Origin: Drosophila persimilis
Taxonomy: Eukaryota > Arthropoda > Insecta > Diptera > Drosophilidae
Length of the DNA: 64,000 nucleotides
Direction of reading: 5' to 3'
Assembly: GCF_003286085.1 (NCBI RefSeq)
Contig: NW_020825518.1
Location: 42,044-106,043, forward strand
Shown here: in pieces, positions 39,153-51,924 of the stretch
Position numbering within the stretch: position 1 is the stretch's first letter
Layout of the letters: each line of letters starts with the position of its first letter
The notes under the pieces: model-generated
Databases searched by the model: none
Told to the model about the DNA's origin: nothing
Seen by the model: only the letters and a program-made list of their open reading frames with translations
Program-made: the position numbers and the translations under genes

Positions 39153-40221
39153 TATACCCGATACTCAAAATGAGTATTGGGGTATATTAGATTTGTGGTA
39201 AAACTGGATGTGTGTAACGTCCAGAAGGAATCGTTTCCGACCCCATAAAGTATATATATTCTTGATCTGCATCAATAGCCGAGTCGATTGAGCCATGTTT
39301 GTCTGTCCGTCCGTCCGTCTGTCCGTCCCCTTCAGCGCCTAATGCTCAAAGACTATAAGAGCTAGAGCAACGATGTTTTGGATCCAGAATTCTGTGATAT
39401 GTCACTGCTCCAAAAATATTTCAAAACTTTGCCCCGCCCACTTCCGCCCCCACAAAGGGCGAAAATCTGTGGCATCCACAATTTCGACGATACGAGAAAA
39501 CTAAAATCGCAGAATCGTAGAAGATGAACCAGATCGTATAATTATTACAGCCAGAATCACGAAAACAATTTCACTCTTTCTCGCTCTGTCTCACTCTAAC
39601 ACACAGGTTTCATGGTCGGTTTTGCCAATTGCAAAATATGAGTTCAAGGATCTCAGAACCTATAAGAGCCAGAGCAACCAAATTTGGTATCCACACTCCT
39701 TTGATATCGGACCTTGACCGTTTCATGTCCAAATTTCGCCACACCCCCTTCCGCCCCCGCAAAGGACGAAAATCTGAGGCAACCACAAATCTCAGAGACT
39801 ATTAAGGCTAGAGTAACCAAATTTGGTACACACACTCCTTTAAGATGTCACTATAAAACGTATATCTCAGAATTTCGCCCCACCCCCATCCGCCCCCACA
39901 AAGGACGAGAGTCTGTTGCATCAACAATATTGCAGATTCGAGAAAACTAAAAACGCAGAATCATAGAGAATGACCATATCTATCAGATTGCTGAGTCTGG
40001 ATCAGATCAGATTTTATAGCCAACAGGAACAAATCAATTTGCAGTGGCTACGCAGCGCCCGACGTCACGCTCAGACTGATTTTCTGTCTCTCTCGCACGC
40101 ACTCTTTGTCGTTTCGTTTAATATTAGCGCCGTCTGCCGGAGGAGAGCCATACTGACTTAGTATCGGGTATAACTGTAGAGTTGCGGTGTCCGCAGCAAC
40201 TCACAACGTTCCCCCTCGTTT
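39153..40221 (+). mobile_element. DINE-1-like element between integrase and env, unit 2
   Basis: Copy of 25887-26955; differs by at least one base (C instead of G in CATACTGAC). Confidence 0.87.
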
Positions 40222-41042
40222 TTATTAGTTATAATGCGGTAGATTTCCGTTAAGGAAGAGTGCAGTCTCTCTACAGGGGAATTGCTTGAGGACTGTTGAA
40301 ACGATGTGACATGTAGTTGGATGTTATATTGGCTACAAAAATCTTTGAACATTTTGCCTGCGAATTCGGGTCCCTGATCGCAGACGATCTTTTGTGGGAT
40401 ACCGAAGGAGCTAAGGAAATTTCTTATTGATCTTACTATATTTAGGCTATCTCTGGCTGGGATAGTATAGCCGGTTGCAAATTTGGAGAACTTGTCTATG
40501 ATTGTCAAAATTGTTTTAGCATTGATCGTGTAGATGTCAATATGTAGGATTTGCATGGGTTTTTGGGGGGTTTCGGTTTCCTGATAAACCAGCTTTTGCG
40601 GTTGCCTGTCGTACTTTAAGGTTTGACAGACGTCGCAGTCATTGATTATAGCAGAAATTATATTTTTTAATCTTGGTGAGTAGATTTTTCGTTTTAAATG
40701 GGCGACCGTTTCGTCTATTCCTCTGTGTTTGTTATCTCTATGGTATTTCTTGATTTCCTGTTCTAGTTGGTTTACTTCGGTAATGTCTTCTAGCATTGTA
40801 GTGCACCTGATTATTTTGTAGATCTTGTTGGGTAAAAAGTATTCTTTGAGGCTTTCTTCCACTATTTTGAAAATAGTATCTGAAGTAAATATGTCGTATG
40901 TTTTATTAGGTCTAAGGATTTTAGCTAGAGTTTGTGCTAATTTGTGTTTATCGAACTTGCTTTCAAGGATTATTCTTCTGATTTTATTTTTTAATGGGGT
41001 TGAGGTTATAATTTGTGATCTACTACCTATTTGAAAAATGAT
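40222..41042 (-). pseudogene. Gypsy-like integrase, truncated, unit 2
   Basis: Copy of 26956-27776, with HHCC module and DDE core but no C-terminal domain. Confidence 0.83.
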
Positions 41043-42914
41043 TTACAGGTTGTGTCCGTTAATGGGTTTATCTGTTGTCGGGATATCGTTGGTCTGGTTG
41101 GTTTGATTATTCGTATTTACGTCTGCTGTTACGCGGCTGAGGGCGTCAGCTACGACGTTTTCCGACCCTTTCTTGTAAGAGATTTCGTAGTCGTATTCAA
41201 GTAGCTGTAACTTCCAACGGACTAATTTTGAATTTGGTTCCTTAAAGTTCATTAGCCATGTGAGAGGTCGGTGGTCAGTGATTATTCTGAATCTTTGACC
41301 GAATAGGTAGGGGCGGAAATATTTAGTTGCCCATATTATTGCGAGCATTTCCTTTTCAACTGTTGAGTAGTTACACTCTGTATCCGTTAGTGTTCGACTA
41401 GCGAATGAGATTGGTTTTTCGCTGTTAATTGGGCCTTGGGAAAGTACTGCTCCTATGGCGACGTTACTTGCGTCTGTTGTGAGTGTAAAAGTTTTTGAAA
41501 AGTCTGGGTATTCTAAAAGTGGGTCATTGCAGAGAAGTGTTTTGCATGTCTCGAATGCCTTAGTATAGTCCTGACTGATTTTAACAGGACTTTTGCCTTT
41601 TAGTTGCTGTGTTAATGGCTTTGTAATGGTAGCAAAGTTTCTTATGAATTTTCTATAGTAACCCAGTAACCCTAAAAAGGATTTTATTTGTTTCCTAGTT
41701 TTTGGTATCGGGAATTCTTTTATGGCTTGAATCTTTTTGGGGTTAGGTTTGATTCCGTTTTCTGTTACTACGTGTCCTAGGTATTCTATTTCCTTTCTTA
41801 AGAATTCAGATTTAGTTGGTTGGAGTTTTAGGTTTGCCTTATGTAATTTCTCGAATACTGCTTGTAGGTGCGTAATATGTTCTTGGAGGGATGGGGAGAA
41901 AATTATTATATCGTCCAAGTATATGAGGCAACACTTGCCGTTTAGTTCGGCTAATATGTTGTCCATAACCCTTTGAAAGGTGGCGGGTGCGTTAGTTAGG
42001 CCGAATGGCATTCGAACGAATTCATAGTGTCCCTTAATGGTCGAAAAGGGTGTTTTATTGATATCCGTAGGGTACATTTCTATCTGATGGTATCCACTGG
42101 CTAAGTCCAAGGTAGTGAAGTATTTTGCTCTACCTATTATGTCTAATACGTCATTGATGTTTGGCATAGGGTATTTATCTTTTATTGTCTTTTCGTTGAG
42201 TTTTCGGTAATCTATCACTAGTCTCCACTTTTTCTGGTTGGATTTGTCTGTTTTCTTGGAAACAAGGAATGTTGGCGAACTCCAGGGTGAGTAACTGTGT
42301 CTGATGATGTTTTGTTCTAGTAGCTTTTGGATTTGGTTGTCTATTTCTTGTCTTTCTTTTTGACTGTATCGAAATGGTTTGGTGTGAATAGGTATCTTGT
42401 CGGTTGTGTTTATTTTATGTTTTACTAAATTTGTAAAGGTTAGGGGCTCTCCTTCTGTATAGAACAGATTTGGGAATTTGGAGCAAAGTTTTCTTAACGC
42501 TTTTCTTTCCTCGTCGTTTAGATGCGCTGTTTGTATTATTGTTTCAGGGTTGGAGTAGTCGGGTGTTATCCCTCTATTTTCCTCCAGGGCTGTATTGACT
42601 TCTATATAATCGTGTTCGTTTTGTTCCACTACTATTAATTGTGAGTCTATGCAGAATTTTTGTTCTGTACTTGAAAAATTGTTAACTTCTATATAGCTTA
42701 GATTGTTTTTGGCGGAGTATAATCCGCCTGAAATGAATAGATTTTCCGAAATTATGGTTGGTTCACACCAGAATGTACCGTTTTTAACATTGACGGGTAC
42801 TTGTACAATCTTTCTCGATTCTTCTTCGATTATATGTAAGTTGGGAATAGCTTTAGTTTCTATCTCTATTGGAATGTTAGAACTCCTTGTTTGGAGTGAT
42901 CGCTGCCGAAGAGG
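41043..42914 (-). pseudogene. Gypsy-like RT and RNase H, unit 2
   Basis: Copy of 27777-29648 including the TAA that separates RNase H from integrase (41043-41045). The translated protein shows no change, so the duplication is younger than the stop. Confidence 0.88.
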
Positions 42915-43032
42915 TCATGGGGGTGATATCAGCTGGCCGTGCTAGGCTCTGTCCTTCCCTAATGTCTGGTGGGATAGCACTGCTCGTATTTCTACTTCTG
43001 GTATTTGGGATTAACTTCTTGATATTCGACAT
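42877..43032 (-). CDS. 51-aa ORF upstream of pol, unit 2
   Basis: Copy of 29611-29766; function unknown, possibly not a gene. Confidence 0.22.
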   Translation of the reverse strand: MSNIKKLIPNTRSRNTSSAIPPDIREGQSLARPADITPMTSSAAITPNKEF

Positions 43033-43351
43033 TTACTGAGACAGTTTTCTATTATCTTTTTAGTTTGTGCGCTTAATTTTACTTATTATTACTTAAGTAT
43101 ATATAGTGTGTGTGTGTGTGTGTGTGTGTGTTTGATGTGTGTAGGTTCTATAGGTTGTGTTGAGGCGTGTGTTGAACTTCCTGCTGTGGTGGGACGTGTG
43201 TTTCCTAGGTTTGAATCAATGTATGCTCATCTGTGATAGGGAGATTATTGTTACTAACCATTCGATAAAAGAATTCAGATTTATTTATTATTGTTTTTTA
43301 TTTGTTTTTTTTTTTTATTTTATTTGTATAATATATATATTTTTTTTTTAT
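43033..43351. repeat. Spacer with (TG)n, unit 2
   Basis: Copy of 29767-30085. Confidence 0.45.
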
Positions 43352-43966
43352 GAAGGGTATGCAAAGGTTGTGGCGGTCGTTTTCCATAAGTCGCACTGAA
43401 GTATGGACACAACCGCGACACTATTGCCCCGAATGAGTTCGGTGGGGTGCTTTCGTTTGTTAAATCGCCCCGAGATATCAAACTGTTTGCACTCATTCGT
43501 TGTAACAAAAATTATGTGAAGGGTATACAAAAGTTGTTGCGGCCGTTTTCCATAGGTCACACTGAAATATGGATACGACTACTACAAGCATGCCCCGTTT
43601 GGTTTCGGTATGTGCATTTTCGCTTGTATTGAATATTCACTTTTTCTATGAAGGGTATGCAGAAAGTTGTTGGAGCCGTTTTCTATAAGTCGCACTGAAA
43701 TATAGACACAACCGCAACAGTTCTGCCGCGTTCGTTTGTTAAATGCACTTTCGTTTGTTAAATCGCCCTGAGATAACAAACGTTTTGCACTTTTGTATTG
43801 AATCTTCACTTTTTTATAGGAAGGGTATGCACAAGTTGCTGCGGATGCCTCCATAAGTCGCACTGAAATATAGACACAACCACAACAAGTTTGCTCGGCC
43901 CGAGTTCGCTCGATCTTCAGTCGGGCCGCAACCGGCTTCGGCCGAGACATGTTGGCTTGGATTTGT
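43352..43966 (+). repeat. Satellite-like array, unit 2
   Basis: Copy of 30086-30700; units begin at 43352, 43518, 43650 and 43820. Confidence 0.68.
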
Positions 43967-44074
43967 TTGAATCGAACACACACGTCCGAACCGTTATTCG
44001 CACTGAATTTTGGATCGAACCGTGGTGTGTTCGACTCACTGTGTTAGCCGATTTGGTTTTTATTTTTTTTTTAT

Positions 44075-45183
44075 TATACCCGATACTCAAAATGAGTATT
44101 GGGGTATATTAGATTTGTGGTGAAAGTGGATGTGTGTAACGTCCAGAAGGAATCGTTTCCGACCCCATAAAGTATATATATTCTTGATCAGCATCAATAG
44201 CCGAGTCGATTGAGCCATGTCTGTCTGTCCGTCCGTCCGTCTGTCCGTCTGTCCGTCCCCTTCAGCGCCTAATGCTCAAAGACTATAAGAGCTAGAGCAA
44301 CGATGTTTTGGATCCAGACTTCTGTGATATGTCACTGCTCCAAAAATATTTTAAAACTTTGCCCCGCCCACTTCCGCCCCCACAAAGGGCGAAAATCTGT
44401 GGCATCCACAATTTCGACGATACGAGAAAACTAAAATCGCAGAATCGTAGAAGATGACTATATCTTCTAGAGTGCAAAATCTGAACCAGATCGTATAATT
44501 ATTACAGCCAGAATCACGAAAACAATTTCACTCTTTCTCGCTCTGTCTCACTCTAACACACAGGTTTCATGGTCGGTTTTGCCAATTGCAAAATATGAGT
44601 TCAAGGATCTCAGAACCTATAAGAGCCAGAGCAACCAAATTTGGTATCCACACTCCTGTGATATCGGACCTTGACCGTTTCATGTCCAAATTTCGCCACA
44701 CCCCCTTCCGCCCCCGCAAAGAACGAAAATCTGAGGCAACCACAAATCTCAGAGACTATTAAGGCTAGAGTAACCAAATTTGGTACACACACTCCTTTAA
44801 AGTGTCACTATAAAACGTATATCTCAGAATTTCGCCCCACCCCCATCCGCCCCCACAAAGGACGAAAATCTGTTGCATCCACAATATTGCAGATTTGAGA
44901 AAACTAAAAACGCAGAATCATAGATAATGACCATATCTATTAGATTGCTGAATCTGGATCAGATCAGATCATTTTTATAGCCAAAAGGAACAAACCAATT
45001 TGCACTGGCTACGCAGCGCCCGACGTCACGTTCAGACTGATTTTCTGTCTCTCTCGCACGCACTCTTTGTCGTGTCGTTAAATATTAGCGGCGTCTGCCG
45101 GAGGAGAGCCATACTGACTTAGTATCGGGTATAACCGTAGAGTTGTGGTGTCCGCAGCAACTCACAACGTTCCCCCTCGTTTT
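44075..45183 (+). mobile_element. DINE-1-like element, first of a head-to-tail run
   Basis: Complete. Left flank is the satellite tail of unit 2. Its hairpin has one change (GAGTTGTGG). Followed after 4 T by the next copy. Confidence 0.88.
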
Positions 45184-45187
45184 TTTT

Positions 45188-46295
45188 TATACCCGATACT
45201 CAAAATGAGTATTGGGGTATATTAGATTTGTGGTAAAAGTGGATGTGTGTAACGTCCAGAAGGAATCGTTTCCGACCCCATAAAGTATATATATTCTTGA
45301 TCAGCATCAATAGCCGAGTCGATTGAGCCCTGTCTGTCTGTCCGTTCGTCCGTCTGTCCGTCTGTCCGTCCCCTTCAGCGCCTAATGCTCAAAGACTATA
45401 AGAGCTAGAGCAACGATGTTTTGGATCCAGACTTCTGTGATATGTCACTGCTCCAAAAATATTTCAAAACTTTGCCCCGCCCACTTCCGCCCCCACAAAG
45501 GGCGAAAATCTGTGGCATCCACAATTTCGACGATACGAGAAAACTAAAATCGCAGAATCGTAGAAGATGACTATATCTTCTAGAGTGCAAAATCTGAACC
45601 AGATCGTATAATTATTACAGCCAGAATCACGAAAACAATTTCACTCTTTCTCGCTCTGTCTCACTCTAACACACAGGTTTCATGGTCGGTTTTGCCAATT
45701 GCAAAATATGAGTTCAAGGATCTCAGAACCTATAAGAGCCAGAGCAACCAAATTTGGTATCCACACTCCTGTGATATCGGACCTTGACCGTTTCATGTCC
45801 AAATTTCGCCACACCCCCTTCCGCCCCCGCAAAGAACGAAAATCTGAGGCAACCACAAATCTCAGAGACTATTAAGGCTAGAGTAACCAAATTTGGTACA
45901 CACACTCCTTTAAAGTGTCACTATAAAACGTATATCTCAGAATTTCGCCCCACCCCCATCCGCCCCCACAAAGGACGAAAATCTGTTGCATCCACAATAT
46001 TGCAGATTTGAGAAAACTAAAAACGCAGAATCATAGATAATGACCATATCTATTAGATTGCTGAATCTGGATCAGATCAGATCATTTTTATAGCCAAAAG
46101 GAACAAACCAATTTGCACTGGCTACGCAGCGCCCGACGTCACGCTCAGACTGATTTTCTGTCTCTCTCGCACGCACTCTTTGTCGTGTCGTTAAATATTA
46201 GCGGCGTCTGCCGGAGGAGAGCCATACTGACTTAGTATCGGGTATAACCGTAGAGTTGCGGTGTCCGCAGCAACTCACAACGTTCCCCCTCGTTT
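45188..46295 (+). mobile_element. DINE-1-like element, second of the run
   Basis: Complete, directly after the previous copy's CGTTT end. Shares the AAAATCGCAG variant with its neighbours, indicating local origin. Target is the T-tract produced by the previous copy. Confidence 0.88.
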
Positions 46296-46320
46296 GTATT
46301 TGGGTATTTCTTTTTCTTTT

Positions 46321-46367
46321 TATACCCGATACTCAAAATGAGTATTGGGGTATATTAGATTTGTGGT
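46321..46367 (+). mobile_element. DINE-1 5'-end fragment
   Basis: Only the first 47 bp (TATACCC to TTTGTGGT) are present, followed by a T-run and then a complete copy. It may be an abortive copy or a host element split by insertion of the next copy with loss of its remainder. Confidence 0.8.
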
Positions 46368-46376
46368 TTTTTTTTT

Positions 46377-47476
46377 TATACCCGATACTCAAAATGAGTA
46401 TTGGGGTATATTAGATTTGTGGTAAAAGTGGATGTGTGTAACGTCCAGAAGGAATCGTTTCCGACCCCATAAAGTATATATATTCTTGATCAGCATCAAT
46501 AGCCGAGTCGATTGAGCCCTGTCTGTCTGTCCGTCCGTCCGTCTGTCCGTCCCCTTCAGCGCCTAATGCTCAAAGACTATAAGAGCTAGAGCAACGATGT
46601 TTTGGATCCAGACTTCTGTGATATGTCACTGCTCCAAAAATATTTCAAAACTTTGCCCCGCCCACTTCCGCCCCCACAAAGGGCGAAAATCTGTGGCATC
46701 CACAATTTCGACGATACGAGAAAACTAAAATCGCAGAATCGTAGAAGATGACTATATCTTCTAGAGTGCAAAATCTGAACCAGATCGTATAATTATTACA
46801 GCCAGAATCACGAAAACAATTTCACTCTTTCTCGCTCTGTCTCACTCTAACACACAGGTTTCATGGTCGGTTTTGCCAATTGCAAAATATGAGTTCAAGG
46901 ATCTCAGAACCTATAAGAGCCAGAGCAACCAAATTTGGTATCCACACTCCTGTGATATCGGACCTTGACCGTTTCATGTCCAAATTTCGCCACACCCCCT
47001 TCCGCCCCCGCAAAGAACGAAAATCTGAGGCAACCACAAATCTCAGAGACTATTAAGGCTAGAGTAACCAAATTTGGTACACACACTCCTTTAAAGTGTC
47101 ACTATAAAACGTATATCTCAGAATTTCGCCCCACCCCCATCCGCCCCCACAAAGGACGAAAATCTGTTGCATCCACAATATTGCAGATTTGAGAAAACTA
47201 AAAACGCAGAATCATAGATAATGACCATATCTATTAGATTGCTGAATCTGGATCAGATCAGATCATTTTTATAGCCAAAAGGAACAAACCAATTTGCACT
47301 GGCTACGCAGCGCCCGACGTCACGCTCAGACTGATTTTCTGTCTCTCTCGCACGCACTCTTTGTCGTGTCGTTAAATATTAGCGGCGTCTGCCGGAGGAG
47401 AGCCATACTAACTTAGTATCGGGTATAACCGTAGAGTTGCGGTGTCCGCAGCAACTCACAACGTTCCCCCTCGTTT
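46377..47476 (+). mobile_element. DINE-1-like element, third complete copy of the run
   Basis: Complete termini, with a shorter GTCY tract. Ends before a T-rich spacer. Confidence 0.88.
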
Positions 47477-47682
47477 TTGTTTTATTTTCTTGATGGCACC
47501 GTATATCTATATTTCTGTTTCAGATATTCTTTATTTTGTTTTATACACGTATTGTTAACTTCACCACAGCATTCATTTGATCGACTTTTTGCATTTTATT
47601 TGTGTTATTTTTGTTATGTTTGTGTTAGGGTATTTCATTTTCTTACTTGTTAGATTTGTACATTTTTATCTGTGTATATTTT
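47477..47682. other. Unique AT-rich spacer within the DINE-1 run
   Basis: 206 bp of T-rich DNA (TTTATTTTCTTGATGGCACC onward) not seen elsewhere in the window; no features recognised. Confidence 0.45.
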
Positions 47683-48791
47683 TATACCCGATACTCAAAA
47701 TGAGTATTGGGGTATATTAGATTTGTGGTGAAAATGGATGTGTGTAACGTCCAGAAGGAATCGTTTCCGACCCCATAAAGTATATATATTCTTGATCAGC
47801 ATCAATAGCCGAGTCAATTGAGCCATGTCTGTCTGTCCGTCCGTCCGTCTGTCCGTCTGTCCGTCCCCTTCAGCGCCTAATGCTCAAAGACTATAAGAGC
47901 TAGAGCAACGATGTTTTGGATCCAGACTTCTGTGATATGTCACTGCTCCAAAAATATTTCAAAACTTTGCCCCGCCCACTTCCGCCCCCACAAAGGGCGA
48001 AAATCTGTGGCATCCACAATTTCGACGATACGAGAAAACTAAAATCGCAGAATCGTAGAAGATGACTATATCTTCTAGAGTGCAAAATCTGAACCAGATC
48101 GTATAATTATTACAGCCAGAATCACGAAAACAATTTCACTCTTTCTCGCTCTGTCTCACTCTAACACACAGGTTTCATGGTCGGTTTTGCCAATTGCAAA
48201 ATATGAGTTCAAGGATCTCAGAACCTATAAGAGCCAGAGCAACCAAATTTGGTATCCACACTCCTGTGATATCGGACCTTGACCGTTTCATGTCCAAATT
48301 TCGCCACACCCCCTTCCGCCCCCGCAAAGGACGAAAATCTGAGGCAACCACAAATCTCAGAGACTATTAAGGCTAGAGTAACCAAATTTGGTACACACAC
48401 TCCTTTAAGATGTCACTATAAAACGTATATCTCAGAATTTCGCCCCACCCCCATCCGCCCCCACAAAGGACGAAAATCTGTTGCATCCACAATATTGCAG
48501 ATTTGAGAAAACTAAAAACGCAGAATCATAGATAATGACCATATCTATTAGATTGCTGAATCTGGATCAGATCAGATCATTTTTATAGCCAAAAGGAACA
48601 AATCAATTTGCAGTGGCTACGCAGCGCCCGACGTCACGCTCAGACTGATTTTCTGTCTCTCTCGCACGCACTCTTTGTCGTGTCGTTAAATATTAGCGGC
48701 GTCTGCCGGAGGAGAGCCATACTGACTTAGTATCGGGTATAACCGTAGAGTTGCGGTGTCCGCAGCAACTCACAACGTTCCCCCTCGTTTT
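47683..48791 (+). mobile_element. DINE-1-like element joined to the Polinton right end
   Basis: Complete. The right flank GATTTTACATCC is the Polinton position also found after 18643 and 31917; the left flank is the unique spacer. Third chimeric junction at a DINE-1 copy. Confidence 0.88.
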
Positions 48792-49351
48792 GATTTTACA
48801 TCCATTGATCTTGTACTCAAATCCTATGCATAGGTCCTCAACCTTGGTGTATCCAACCGCCGGCTTTGTCTCGTTAAGTAATTCTAGGAAAGCCTAGGTA
48901 TATATTTGATGAAGTGCTTGTCATTTTCTACATAGAGATTTAAATATTCTTACATACCATTATAGTAATAGAAACTATTCAACCTACTAACGATTTTATA
49001 CTAAATTATTTAAAAGATTGCATGATCTTTTATACTCTCATTAATTCAATTTTATACAAATGTGATCTGAGCAGATTGGTAGTTGAGTGATAATAAGTAA
49101 ATGGTTTTAAAGCTGTAATGGCCAGATGTCTCAAGTCTGATTGGTGGTTGAGTAATAAGGGATAAATTATGGATACACTGCTGAATATATTGTTTCAAAT
49201 ATTATATTTACATTTTGGGTCTTATATAACCGTCAACATGAAAAAATTATATAAACAGAACAAAATGCATAGAATTTTTGTTCATATGCTGTTCACTTCC
49301 TATATAAGAACTGTAAGTTACTGAGATAGGTTAGTTCACTTTCACTTCGAA

Positions 49352-49576
49352 ATGAGGACATTTCATTGCGAGTTGTGTTATTTAAAAACATCTTTTAGTT
49401 CCCGCAATGAACTGAAAAAACACACCTTAAAAATCCACAACTTTAGTTATTCAAAATCAAAATCATCATTTTATCGATGTTACTTATGTCCAGGAACTGA
49501 ACTGTTTTGGTTGAGAATTGACTTCAATATGCATATTTTATTTAAGCATAACATGGAATTAAAGCGAAAAATATAA
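49352..49576 (+). CDS. 74-aa C2H2 zinc-finger protein, third copy
   Basis: Identical to 19204-19428 with the same promoter. Confidence 0.7.
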   Translation: MRTFHCELCYLKTSFSSRNELKKHTLKIHNFSYSKSKSSFYRCYLCPGTELFWLRIDFNMHILFKHNMELKRKI

Positions 49577-49940
49577 TATTTATTTAAAAATGAAATAATC
49601 TGTGCGTTTTTAAATATAAATACCTTTACATAAATTTACCAACTAAGTATAAAATGATGTGAAAATTACTCAATAAATTCATTCAAAAGCATCAGTATTC
49701 TACCTGAAATCCACTTATTCTTTTTGTGTAATCCTCACGTGGAAGAAACCTGTTTCAAACGAATCCTATGATTCTCTTGTAATAAGAGGAAGTGAAATTC
49801 AACCAATCAAAAGTAAAACAGAAACATTTAAAATAAATAGTGGTTAAATGTGTTATATTTATTATATATGTACATATGTATATATTATTTTTAGAAAAAT
49901 ACATAAAATATTCTTATTATATAAATATGTATTCGTATTA

Positions 49941-50294
49941 TTAAAATTTCGCCTCAGCTAATTTTACCGCAGCAATTAAGTCATCATCATCTTCGTCCCG
50001 AAGTAGTTCCTGGAGTTGAGATCTTTTATCATCATCCTGATTATCTACTAAATCGAAAATGTTGTCATCATCCGGGAAAATGTATGCTGGATTATCATTA
50101 TTAGACGTTGCATTCCTTGGGTCATCGTCGTCATCATCCCATTTAATGTCACTTAACCAGGTCAAGTTGCTCTCGAGATAGGTTTGAGTCTTAATCCCAA
50201 AAATCAAGGACAGGTCTACGGAGCTCGGCTGAGAGTCCAGATTTATGGTTGATTCCGGTTGGGAATCGATAAAAATGATTTCAAGGTCATCCAT
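49941..50294 (-). CDS. 117-aa acidic TIR protein, third right-end copy
   Basis: Identical to 19793-20146; about 1.28 kb away the left-TIR copy of Polinton B (51571) reads in the opposite direction, so the two genes diverge from one shared arm-centre-arm unit. Confidence 0.7.
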   Translation of the reverse strand: MDDLEIIFIDSQPESTINLDSQPSSVDLSLIFGIKTQTYLESNLTWLSDIKWDDDDDDPRNATSNNDNPAYIFPDDDNIFDLVDNQDDDKRSQLQELLRDEDDDDLIAAVKLAEAKF

Positions 50295-50338
50295 CGTTGT
50301 TGAAAGATTACTAGTTTATGTCCTAGCTGTTAGCTGTG

Positions 50339-51526
50339 AGTAGTTATTATATAGGCACTTTGCTATGGGACAGTGTTAGGTACACAAAGGAGGAATATAA
50401 ATTATAGAGAAAGTAGAAAGGTTCAAGGGCATCGAAACCGTTTTTCAGGAAACACTTAAAAAATACCTCTAAACTACCACATTAGATTCATTGCAAAGGG
50501 ATGACCTACCTGTTTGAGGGTTGTTTGAATCGCAACACGGGACCAATCGTAAAAACAGGTTCATTGACAGTAAGTGGGAGGAGAGAGAATATAAATGAGC
50601 GAAGGATCGATTTGAGAGGATTTTACATGGTTGAGAAACAGGATTAAGATCGAAGTTAGTTCACATTATCGCCGATAGGTGGCGCCACCAAGTAGTAAGG
50701 ATACGGGACAGACGTATATTTACTCTAAGTAGCATTAATTAATTTTGATGTCTTCCTATTGTAATTTTATTCTTTGCGTGCTCCTATATATATCTCCATT
50801 AATTTGTGTTCTCTTACCATTCAACCCTCTATACGGACATCTAGATACCCAGGTTTCCAACCTATGTTTTCTATAGGATGTAAATTTCAGAAACTTCACA
50901 CATTTGTTTTCCCAATTCAATGTTTATAAAATATCCTATAAGTATTTATTTAACTTGACCAGTTAATAACATAGCAGAAATTGGTTCCCAATTCAATGTT
51001 TATAAAATATCTTATAAGTATTTATTTAACATGATCACGTAATAACATAGCAATATGATGCACACTTACATTCAACATGTTGCCAAGCTGCACATGCTTA
51101 AGCAAATGTTGCTGCAACATGTTGCGAATTTGGTAATTCAGTGTAAAAAGCGACCGTCCCTTATCCTTACTACTTGGTGGCGCCACCTATCGGCGATAAT
51201 GTGAACTAACTTCGATCTTAATCCTGTTTCTCAACCATGTAAAATCCTCTCAAATCGATCCTTCGCTCATTTATATTCTCTCTCCTCCCACTTACTGTCA
51301 ATGAACCTGTTTTTACGATTGGTCCCGTGTTGCGATTCAAACAACCCTCAAACAGGTAGGTCATCCCTTTGCAATGAATCTAATGTGATAGTTTAGAGGT
51401 ATTTTTTAAGTGTTTCCTGAAAAACGGTTTCGATGCCCTTGAACCTTTCTACTTTCTCTATAATTTATATTCCTCCTTTGTGTACCTAACACTGTCCCAT
51501 AGCAAAGTGCCTATATAATAACTACT
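50339..51526. repeat. Shared arm-centre-arm between two Polintons
   Basis: Arm 50339-50702, centre 50703-51162, inverted arm 51163-51526. Both arms end in TATATAA promoters for divergent acidic-protein genes. No free terminus and no CATGTA is present, so two elements share one compound repeat. Confidence 0.82.
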
Positions 51527-51570
51527 CACAGCTAACAGCTAGGACATAAACTAGTAATCTTTCAACAACG

Positions 51571-51924
51571 ATGGATGACCTTGAAATCATTTTTATCGAT
51601 TCCCAACCGGAATCAACCATAAATCTGGACTCTCAGCCGAGCTCCGTAGACCTGTCCTTGATTTTTGGGATTAAGACTCAAACCTATCTCGAGAGCAACT
51701 TGACCTGGTTAAGTGACATTAAATGGGATGATGACGACGATGACCCAAGGAATGCAACGTCTAATAATGATAATCCAGCATACATTTTCCCGGATGATGA
51801 CAACATTTTCGATTTAGTAGATAATCAGGATGATGATAAAAGATCTCAACTCCAGGAACTACTTCGGGACGAAGATGATGATGACTTAATTGCTGCGGTA
51901 AAATTAGCTGAGGCGAAATTTTAA
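51571..51924 (+). CDS. 117-aa acidic TIR protein, Polinton B left copy
   Basis: Identical to 4871-5224, with TATATAAT at 51512-51519. Confidence 0.7.
   Translation: MDDLEIIFIDSQPESTINLDSQPSSVDLSLIFGIKTQTYLESNLTWLSDIKWDDDDDDPRNATSNNDNPAYIFPDDDNIFDLVDNQDDDKRSQLQELLRDEDDDDLIAAVKLAEAKF

Larger units (their letters stand above)
30809..44074. repeat. Tandem duplication unit 2
   Basis: Near-identical to unit 1. Differences are few: an 8-bp change in a GTCY tract, single bases (for example AATGAAATTG at 22980 against AATAAAATTG at 36257, CATAGTGAC at 26884 against CATACTGAC at 40150). In contrast to unit 1, its left DINE-1 is flanked on the left by the satellite, not by Polinton coding DNA. Confidence 0.9.
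48792..51526. mobile_element. Polinton right-end fragment fused to Polinton B
   Basis: Equal to 18644-21378 up to the last arm, but instead of CATGTA and nrf-6-like sequence the arm continues at 51527 into the inner part of a left TIR. The arm has the GATTCAAAC form of the right terminal arm (near 51335), not the GATCAAAC form of 4636, which places the switch between about 51337 and 51526. Confidence 0.88.
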
